From Anaerolineae bacterium (lineage in GTDB: Bacteria; Chloroflexota; Anaerolineae; B4-G1), in assembly GCA_030612585.1 (NCBI GenBank), contig JAUWNP010000151.1:1-10386 (forward strand): a DNA stretch of 10,386 bases, read 5' to 3'. The translations under genes were made by a program, and so were the position numbers. Under the pieces are notes generated by a model. It saw only the letters and a list, made by a program, of their open reading frames with translations, was not told where the DNA came from and made no database searches. Positions within the stretch are counted from its first letter, which is position 1, and each line of letters opens with the position of its first letter. Positions 5,177 through 10,386 of this stretch are shown here, one piece after another.

Positions 5177-7717
5177 CTACGGAACCACAACAACGTGATC
5201 GAGCAGCAGCCGGCCCTCAGGCAGCGGCTGGCCTGATGTATCAATGCCTGTTAATCGTTCGTTGGTATCAGGCACGTACCAGCCGATGGCGAGCCGGTAA
5301 GTACCCGCCGGTAGACCCTGCAGGTCAACCAGTGCCTGGTCAGTGACCAGTTCGCCCACCCTCCACAGCGAGGTGGGGTGTGTCCAGTTGCGCGGCATTC
5401 CATCGAACTGGGCGACAGGTGTGCCGTCCCTGTCCTTGTCGTCCTTATCAAGGGGCAGCAGGTGCACAAAAAACTTGTAGTCGTCTCCAGGTGTCTGGCG
5501 TGCTTCCCATTGTAAGTCAATGTAGAGGGTATTGGCGAGCCTGTGCCAGTCAATCCCGCGCAGCGCGATGGACTTGTTCCAGATCGCGTCGGGCTGGAGC
5601 CGCGCAGCGAACCCGCCGCCCGGCGCGACGACCAGGCGTTGGGGTAGCATGAGGGATGCATCGTCAGTCGAAAACAGCAACTCGTATTCGCCCGGCGGCA
5701 GATCTGGCAGGGAGAGCGGCACTCGCACGACAGAGAATGTCCCCCTTTCCACCGTCAGCACCTGAGAGTAGAGCGGGTTTCCATCCCCGCCGTCCGCGAC
5801 ACGTAGCGTCAAGGTGACGTTGTACCGTTCGGGCGCTGACCAGTGGCTCTTCAACATGGGAGGCTGGCCGGGCTCCAACCAGACTTGGGAAAGCAGAAGC
5901 CCGTTGAAGTCATGTTCCACGCCAAAGTGGACGCCGGCCTCTGGCTGCGTGGCAAAGACCGTCAGATCCTCCTCTTCGTGAACTGGGCGTGTAGCCAGCG
6001 CGGCGATCCAGTCGGCGGCGAGTTCGAGGGGCAGGAATTGCTTATGGATAACAATGTAGCGGACGTTTGTTGCGGCCAGCGCGGCAAGTTCGGCACCTAG
6101 TTGGGCACGACCACGCAGCGGCTCTCGCCGGGCAAAGGCGCGGGTGATGCCGTTTCCCTGGATGAAGTCAAAAGCCGAGGCCGGCGGGCGCGAGACGTGC
6201 CCGTTGACCAGGGGCTTGCCGTGCACTGTCTGCCAGTACATATAGAACTTGTCTGTCTGGCGATCTAGCGGCGCTTCGACAATGGCGAATGATCCCGGCT
6301 CCTGGGCCAGTTGGACGTAGAAGGGCGGGACGTGGGCAAGCGTGGTGGGAAAAGGGTACACCAGGAACTCAAACAGAACCAGGGCGGAGACAAGAGGGAC
6401 AATGACCAATGACCAATGACCAATGGCCAATGATATGGATCTTTGAAGGCGGGTTTTTATGGCTGCTACGCCGAAGCCCGCCAGTATGGCCAGGCACTGG
6501 CTCAGCACCAGATTCAGCCGGATCGGTGTGCGGATGAAGCCAATGATCGGAGCGTACCAGGGCAGGGTGGGCACGATGACGTAACCGTTCACATATAACG
6601 TGGTGCCCAGAGTCAATATCAACGCGAGCAGCGTTGTTATGCCCAGCCAGCCGTGCCACCGCGAGTACTCGTGGCGGTGTTCCCGGCGCAGGCGCGGCAG
6701 GCCCAGTAGTGCCATGGCTAGAACGACGTAGCCCGCAAAGGCTGGGCGATTGGGGGCCGGGAAACGGTCGTAGAGTGGGCGGACTGCGTCGCCCCACAGT
6801 GGGTGGAAGAACGAAGGCGTTACGAGGGCAAGTACATCCGTATTGAATACCCAATCAATGTCGGGCTCAGCATAGCCGGCGCGAACCTGTTCGCGCAATA
6901 GTGGGAGGGCAGCCGTGCCGGTCAACACAACCGCGACGAGTAAGGCGATTAGCAAGGCGCGCCACAAACCTTTACCCCCCCCATCCCCCCCTGCGAGGGG
7001 GGGAGTTTCTCTCCATCTCCCGCGCTGGGTGAAAAGGCTCCACACCAGGTACGGACCGACCACTACTGCAGAATATATCGGCTGATGCCAGCCGCTGAGC
7101 GCATTTAACGTGAAAAAGATGCCTGCGAGCACACCACGCCACCAGGTTGGGCGTCGAAACAGGGTGATCAGAGCCCACAGCAGCAACGGAATATACTGGG
7201 TGCTGAATATATTGGGATGGACGCACTCCCATACGTGGTAGGGGGCAAACGTGGCTGCCAGCCCGGCCACGAATCCCGCACCGGCGTGCCCGGTCAACTC
7301 GTGCACCACCAGGTAGATGCCAAAGCCCAGCAGTGTGAATACCGTAAGCACGGCTGTGTTGTAGGCTGCCAAAGGACCCACAAACGGCTCTAAGAGCAGC
7401 CAGATGACCGTGTTGGTGTGACTGAAACTGTGGAAGTAGAGCGGTGTGCCGTGGGGGTAGAGAATGTCGGTTGTGTGGTAGAAGGGTAATCCCTCGCGCA
7501 TCGCTTTCTGGCTCCACCAGTTCACCCACATATTGAGCCAGACGTCAATGTTGTCGCCGGCGAAGTGGGTGTTCATTTGGGCGATGAGCGGGTAGGTGAA
7601 TGCCAGAGTGACGCCCACGAACAGGAGGAACACCAGGAGGTGTGTACGGTTGGGTGTGGAGTCGCGCGGAACCGCCCCCGGGCCGGGGGCTGGGAGCCTG
7701 TGGGAGATGCGCATCAC
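5177..7717 (-). CDS. Large polytopic membrane protein, GT-C/YfhO-like, with two C-terminal beta-rich modules (846 aa)
   Basis: Clear tandem paralog of the next gene upstream (844 aa): both share TYPL.....TH.AGD..DVW, YFHSFSHTNTVIWLLLEP, AAYN, GF.(I/M)YL, FIRTPIRL against FLRDPTRL, FEFLVYPFPTT, PPFY.QL and a C-terminal PRNWT.PTS.W. About ten or more hydrophobic segments span residues 25-455. G54-D55-N56-I57-D58 sits in the first outer loop, where GT-C enzymes place an acidic motif. The layout resembles YfhO or PTPS-related membrane families (inferred from memory). Two modules follow from about residues 596 and 711, the second with DDYKFFVHLL, PTSLWRVGE and LPAGTYRLAIGWYVPDTNERL. GTG 7717 overlaps the previous TGA by 3 bases and has GGGAGGT upstream; ATG 7714 (TGATG) is the alternative. 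Inserted repeats encode residues 239-248, 347-355 and 428-440, all lacking in the paralog at those places. Glycosyl transfer is plausible but unproven. Confidence 0.85.
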   Translation of the reverse strand: MMRISHRLPAPGPGAVPRDSTPNRTHLLVFLLFVGVTLAFTYPLIAQMNTHFAGDNIDVWLNMWVNWWSQKAMREGLPFYHTTDILYPHGTPLYFHSFSHTNTVIWLLLEPFVGPLAAYNTAVLTVFTLLGFGIYLVVHELTGHAGAGFVAGLAATFAPYHVWECVHPNIFSTQYIPLLLWALITLFRRPTWWRGVLAGIFFTLNALSGWHQPIYSAVVVGPYLVWSLFTQRGRWRETPPLAGGDGGGKGLWRALLIALLVAVVLTGTAALPLLREQVRAGYAEPDIDWVFNTDVLALVTPSFFHPLWGDAVRPLYDRFPAPNRPAFAGYVVLAMALLGLPRLRREHRHEYSRWHGWLGITTLLALILTLGTTLYVNGYVIVPTLPWYAPIIGFIRTPIRLNLVLSQCLAILAGFGVAAIKTRLQRSISLAIGHWSLVIVPLVSALVLFEFLVYPFPTTLAHVPPFYVQLAQEPGSFAIVEAPLDRQTDKFYMYWQTVHGKPLVNGHVSRPPASAFDFIQGNGITRAFARREPLRGRAQLGAELAALAATNVRYIVIHKQFLPLELAADWIAALATRPVHEEEDLTVFATQPEAGVHFGVEHDFNGLLLSQVWLEPGQPPMLKSHWSAPERYNVTLTLRVADGGDGNPLYSQVLTVERGTFSVVRVPLSLPDLPPGEYELLFSTDDASLMLPQRLVVAPGGGFAARLQPDAIWNKSIALRGIDWHRLANTLYIDLQWEARQTPGDDYKFFVHLLPLDKDDKDRDGTPVAQFDGMPRNWTHPTSLWRVGELVTDQALVDLQGLPAGTYRLAIGWYVPDTNERLTGIDTSGQPLPEGRLLLDHVVVVP
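6400..6434. repeat. Tandem 7-bp array, unit CAATGAC (5 units)
   Basis: Three perfect CAATGAC units, then CAATGGC and CAATGAT. The minus strand is translated as ISLAIGHWSLVI at residues 428-440 of the 846-residue protein, inside a predicted membrane segment. The paralog has about 6 fewer residues between the matching anchors (QRS...LVLFE against RHS...LVLFE). Confidence 0.9.
6654..6679. repeat. 26-bp near-palindromic dispersed repeat, copy 2
   Basis: Identical to 3199-3224 but read in a different codon phase: here the minus strand gives HRHEYSRWH. The paralog lacks about 8 residues at this loop (RLRREHRHEYSRWHGWLG against KQRRRACFWVF), which agrees with a 24-26-bp insertion. Confidence 0.85.
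6974..7004. repeat. C-rich/G-rich imperfect palindrome, copy 2
   Basis: A C-rich run leads into a hairpin with stem CCCCCCCT (6985-6992), GCG loop, AGGGGGGG (6996-7003). The minus strand reads TPPLAGGDGGG in a loop between hydrophobic segments of the 846-residue protein. The paralog lacks these residues here. Confidence 0.8.
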
Positions 7718-10248
7718 GGCAGGCAGACCTCCCGCTGCAACGTCGAGTCGGGGGCCAGTGAACCGTCAGGCAGGCGCAAGGGTAGCCGCTCCTGAGTCAG
7801 CGCATCGTATAGTCCCATAGAGAGCGTGTAGGTGCCTGCTGGCAGTCCACGTGTGTCCAGCGTCACCAGGTCACTGATCATCTCATCTTTGTGCCAGACA
7901 GACGTCGGTGCAGTCCAATCGCGTGGCATTGTGTCCGATTGTCTGAGTAACTCGCCCTCACTATCCAGAAGGTGCGCGAACAGTTTGTAATCCCGATCAA
8001 TCTCCTGTAGCGCGCTCCAGTCAAAATAGAGGTGAAGCATCTGGTCGCCGGGAAGGAGTTGTATTCCGGTCAAGGCGATCTGATCGCCAAACGTCGCCAC
8101 TGGCACTGCGTCCACGCTGGCCGGCGTGGCTCCCTCGGCTGGCAGGATCAGCACGCTGTTGACGTCCCGTGCCACCGTGTGCCCTTGCTCGTCCACCAGT
8201 TGGATCTGCAGGCGATAGGGGCCTGGCGGTAGGTCGGCAGGCAATTCGTACTGACCAAGGCCGAAGTCGCCCTCTTGCCACGTCTCAGTAGGCCAGCCAG
8301 GGCATAGTTCACCTTCAACGATCCGATCTGCGTGCCCGTTGGGCGCAAGAAGCACCCAGCGCACGCGATAAGAATGTGCGGGGTGTTGGGTGGCAACCCA
8401 CGCTGCTTGCAGCGACGCCGATTCCCCCGTGTGTGGGTAGCGGGTGTCAAGTCGCGCGTAAACCAGCCCTATTGTTTCGTTTACCGGCAGCGGAATCGGC
8501 AGATCTTCCCCTGGCACGGGACGAGTCCGGTACACAATGATCTGATCATCCTGATAAAAAGGGGCGTGGGGAAGATACAGTTGCCATTCCTCAATCTGCT
8601 GAGCCGTCAGAAAACGGAGGTGCAGGATCAGGTACCGCACGCCGGCGTCCGCCAGCGAGGTCAGATGACGGGATACGTCGTTGCCGGGTGGCATCTCGTC
8701 ACTCTCGGCAAATGCCGAGAGGATTGGGTGCTGGTCAATAAAAGTATACGCATCGGGCGGCGTGCGCGCGACGATACCCTCGACAATCGGCTTCTGATGC
8801 ACAATCTGGTAGAACATGCTCATCCGGCGCATCTCGAGTTGGCGCACCGGGATATTGGCGAGGGCGAAAAAGTCAGTCTCTTGCTGGAGTTGCTCATAGA
8901 ATGGCGGGATGCTGATGGGTGTGGTCGGGAATGGCCAGGGCAAATACTCAAACAGCACCAGCACGGACAGTCCTATCACGACCCACCACACCCGTGCCGA
9001 GTGGCGAACCTTCCGCACCAGCCACGCAACCCCCAGCGCAGCGAGAAGTGCTAGCCCCAGCGTTGTCATGACTGTGAGACGGGTGGGGTCGCGGAGGAAC
9101 CGGGCAAGGGGGAGGAGCCAGGGCTGCAGCGGTTGCTTGCTGAGCACGCCGTTGAAGCGGATGTAGGCTCCCAGGGACATTGAGAAGAACACAAGTGTGG
9201 AGAAAACCCAAAAGCACGCTCTGCGCCGCTGTTTGACCACGCCCAGCAGTGCCAGCGCCAGTGGTACGTAGCCCAGAAATACCTGTCTACGACCGATGCG
9301 GTGATGTAGCGGTTCGACGAACGGTCCGATCAAGGGATGCCGGCGGCTGGGCACGAAAAACGCCAGAACGTCAGAGGCATTTTCTCCGCGATAGGGCACG
9401 TGTATCCATTCCGGTTGTCCATCCCCTCCCAGCCCCCCCTGCGAGGAGGGGATCTCCGTCAGCAGCGGAAAAAGAAACGGGCCAACCAGTATCAGCGCGA
9501 CGATGCCCATCAATCCTAACGCGCGTAGTGTAGGCCAACTCAGCCGCTCGCGCTCCCATATTAACAGATAGACCAGGTAAAACCCCAGCCACAGCACCGA
9601 AAACAGCAGCAGGTGCCAACTGGAAAGCGCCGTCAGGGCCAGAAACAGCGCGGCCAGCAAAGCGTGCCGAAGTGGGTGTTCCTCGTGAAACAGACGGATG
9701 ACGAACAGAATCCAGAGCGGAATCCACTGGGTGGTCAGGATGATCAGGTGGGAACTCTGATCAATGTGGTAGGTGGAAAAGGTGAAAATCAGACCAGCGA
9801 CCAGCCCCGCACCCAAACTGCCCGTTATGTGCTTGCCCAGCAGGTACATGCTGAACCCGCTGAGGACGTAGGCCAGAAGAACCGTCACGTTGTGCGCGGC
9901 AATGTACCCGGCCAACGGTTCCAACAGTAGGGCAACGATTGTGTTGACGTGACTGAAACTGTGGTAGACCAGGTTGACACCCAAGGGGTAGAACAGCATG
10001 TCTGTGTGATACAGACCGCGGCCCTCACGAATGGCTGTCTTGGTCCACCACGTAGCCCACGGCCGTGCCCACACGTCATAGTCGTCACCTGCCAGGTGTG
10101 TGGCCAGTTGGATTGGCAAGGGATAGGTGATGAGCAGCGTCAGGCAGATGAACAAGATCAGGATCAAGCAGTCCAATGTCTTGGCGTGAGACGTGAGACG
10201 TGAAACGTGAAGCGTGAAACGTGAGACGTGAGTCGTGGTGCTGGGCAT
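7714..10248 (-). CDS. Large polytopic membrane protein, GT-C/YfhO-like, with two C-terminal beta-rich modules (844 aa)
   Basis: Paralog of the 846-residue protein encoded just downstream. It has the same plan: membrane segment 1 (LDCLILILFICLTLLITYPL), the acidic motif G54-D55-D56-Y57-D58 at the same residue numbers, YHSFSHVNTIVALLLEPLAGYIAAHN, about ten further hydrophobic segments to about residue 420, an outer region (LFEYLPWPFPTT, VRYLILHLRFL), then two beta-rich modules from about residues 593 and 720. The last module is the clearest example (DRDYKLFAHLLDSEGELLRQSD, PTSVWHKDE, LPAGTYTLSMGLYDALTQERLPL). ATG 10248 is the usable start but lies inside the end of the upstream gene and has no good Shine-Dalgarno; translational coupling is likely. 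Residues 4-22 (TTHVSRFTLHVSRLTSH) are a translated 7-bp repeat array, and residues 266-276 a GC-rich palindrome. It is placed near YfhO/PTPS-related or GT-C membrane families by layout; activity is unproven. Confidence 0.85.
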   Translation of the reverse strand: MPSTTTHVSRFTLHVSRLTSHAKTLDCLILILFICLTLLITYPLPIQLATHLAGDDYDVWARPWATWWTKTAIREGRGLYHTDMLFYPLGVNLVYHSFSHVNTIVALLLEPLAGYIAAHNVTVLLAYVLSGFSMYLLGKHITGSLGAGLVAGLIFTFSTYHIDQSSHLIILTTQWIPLWILFVIRLFHEEHPLRHALLAALFLALTALSSWHLLLFSVLWLGFYLVYLLIWERERLSWPTLRALGLMGIVALILVGPFLFPLLTEIPSSQGGLGGDGQPEWIHVPYRGENASDVLAFFVPSRRHPLIGPFVEPLHHRIGRRQVFLGYVPLALALLGVVKQRRRACFWVFSTLVFFSMSLGAYIRFNGVLSKQPLQPWLLPLARFLRDPTRLTVMTTLGLALLAALGVAWLVRKVRHSARVWWVVIGLSVLVLFEYLPWPFPTTPISIPPFYEQLQQETDFFALANIPVRQLEMRRMSMFYQIVHQKPIVEGIVARTPPDAYTFIDQHPILSAFAESDEMPPGNDVSRHLTSLADAGVRYLILHLRFLTAQQIEEWQLYLPHAPFYQDDQIIVYRTRPVPGEDLPIPLPVNETIGLVYARLDTRYPHTGESASLQAAWVATQHPAHSYRVRWVLLAPNGHADRIVEGELCPGWPTETWQEGDFGLGQYELPADLPPGPYRLQIQLVDEQGHTVARDVNSVLILPAEGATPASVDAVPVATFGDQIALTGIQLLPGDQMLHLYFDWSALQEIDRDYKLFAHLLDSEGELLRQSDTMPRDWTAPTSVWHKDEMISDLVTLDTRGLPAGTYTLSMGLYDALTQERLPLRLPDGSLAPDSTLQREVCLP
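7727..7733 (-). promoter_or_regulatory. Strong ribosome binding site of the 846-aa gene
   Basis: GGGAGGT on the minus strand ends 9 nt before GTG 7717 and 12 nt before ATG 7714, inside the last codons of the upstream gene. The spacing favours GTG 7717. The motif gives this gene its own ribosome entry in addition to coupling through the stop/start overlap. Confidence 0.65.
9421..9452. repeat. C-rich/G-rich imperfect palindrome, copy 3
   Basis: CCCCTCCC, then a hairpin of CCCCCCCT (9433-9440), GCG loop and AGGAGGGG (9444-9451) with one mismatch. The minus strand is read as IPSSQGGLGGDG in an outer loop of the 844-residue protein. The paralog lacks about 10 residues here (PLLTEIPSSQ... against PLLREQVRAG), and its own copy lies elsewhere. 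Confidence 0.75.
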
Positions 10249-10386
10249 TGGGCTTGCACCGTGATGGTGGTCAAATGGATGGCGTCGGAGCCGTCGGGGG
10301 CGGTGACCCGTTCGCCGCCGGGGACGTACAGACCGGCATAGAGGGTGTAGTCGCCCGCTGGCGTTTCGGGCGGGATGGTGAGCACG
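10164..10386 (-). CDS. C-terminal end of an upstream operon gene with the shared beta-rich module and a repeat-derived tail (5' truncated)
   Basis: The frame is open from the right window edge to the TGA at 10166-10164. The visible part begins VLTIPPETPAGDYTLYAGLYVPGGERVTAPDG, the last strands of the C-terminal module found in the neighbouring genes. A GTG at 10385 could be read as a start but the module is incomplete without upstream sequence, so the gene is truncated by the window. The last 25 or so residues (APRLTSHVSRFTFHVSRLTPRHWTA) come from the 7-bp array at 10183-10238 and flanking bases, not from the module; the array seems to have displaced the original stop codon. The gene overlaps the start of the 844-residue protein gene by 85 bp. 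Confidence 0.75.
   Translation of the reverse strand, partial: VLTIPPETPAGDYTLYAGLYVPGGERVTAPDGSDAIHLTTITVQAQCPAPRLTSHVSRFTFHVSRLTPRHWTA
10183..10238. repeat. Tandem 7-bp array, unit (A/G)ACGTGA (8 units), spanning a gene junction
   Basis: Eight 7-bp units (GGCGTGA, GACGTGA twice, AACGTGA, AGCGTGA, AACGTGA, GACGTGA, GTCGTGG). It belongs to the same family as the array at 4007-4090. It lies in the overlap of two genes and is translated in two frames at once, giving the same heptapeptide HVSRFT(F/L) in both. Confidence 0.92.

Noticed and set aside
5161..5244. An in-frame ATG at 5244 that would lengthen the GT39-like protein by 28 residues
   Set aside because: It would overlap the preceding gene by 68 bp. 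The extra residues (MIHQASRCLRAGCCS...) look unlike a native N terminus, and 5160 has a partial ribosome binding site and a normal 16-nt gap.
8332..9054. Open frame of 240 codons on the plus strand opposite the 844-residue protein gene
   Set aside because: No recognisable domain, and the opposite strand carries a well-supported gene conserved in its paralog. It is treated as an antisense shadow.
2281..10248. An internal promoter or regulatory region between the operon genes
   Set aside because: Junctions are overlaps or gaps of 16 nt or less, with no space for a separate promoter except inside coding sequence, and no convincing -35/-10 pair was seen there.

Overview
The window looks like bacterial accessory DNA of high GC content, most likely from a Chloroflexota (Anaerolineae-like) genome. 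That assignment is an inference. It rests on the protein types (large GT-C membrane proteins with extracytoplasmic beta-rich tails, in tandem paralogs) and on the abundance of short dispersed repeats. No marker gene is present to confirm it.

Layout: the 3' end of a plus-strand gene (1-212) converges on a minus-strand gene set that fills the rest of the window. In transcription order (right to left) these are: the 3' end of a gene entering from the right edge (10386-10164); an 844-residue polytopic membrane protein (10248-7714); its 846-residue tandem paralog (7717-5177); a GT39/PMT-like glycosyltransferase of about 959 residues (5160-2281); and a second GT-C-like membrane protein of 673 residues (2271-250). 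Junctions are an 85-bp overlap, a 4-nt (or 1-nt TGATG) overlap, a 16-nt gap and a 9-nt gap. This indicates one operon whose promoter lies outside the window. No non-coding stretch exceeds 40 bp, and no RNA gene or CRISPR array was seen.

How the genes may work together: the four complete proteins begin with a membrane segment followed by an acidic motif in the first outer loop (WDD, WVDEG, GDNID, GDDYD). They continue with about ten membrane segments and end in one to three copies of a related extracytoplasmic beta-sandwich-like module. The module carries recognisable DY..F.HL, PT..W and PPG.Y.L..GLYD...ERL signatures. The two partial genes end in the same module. The likely role is transfer of lipid-linked sugars to surface glycans or proteins, but no acceptor or donor can be named from sequence.

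The most unusual aspect is that the coding sequences hold many short DNA repeats, nearly all translated in frame: six arrays of 7-bp tandem units belonging to five unit families; three copies of a C-rich/G-rich imperfect palindrome; two identical 26-bp near-palindromes read in different frames in two genes; and one perfect 14-bp-stem hairpin. Comparing the two tandem paralogs shows several of these as extra residues in one protein that are absent at the matching place in the other, so they look like genuine small insertions tolerated in loops and membrane segments.
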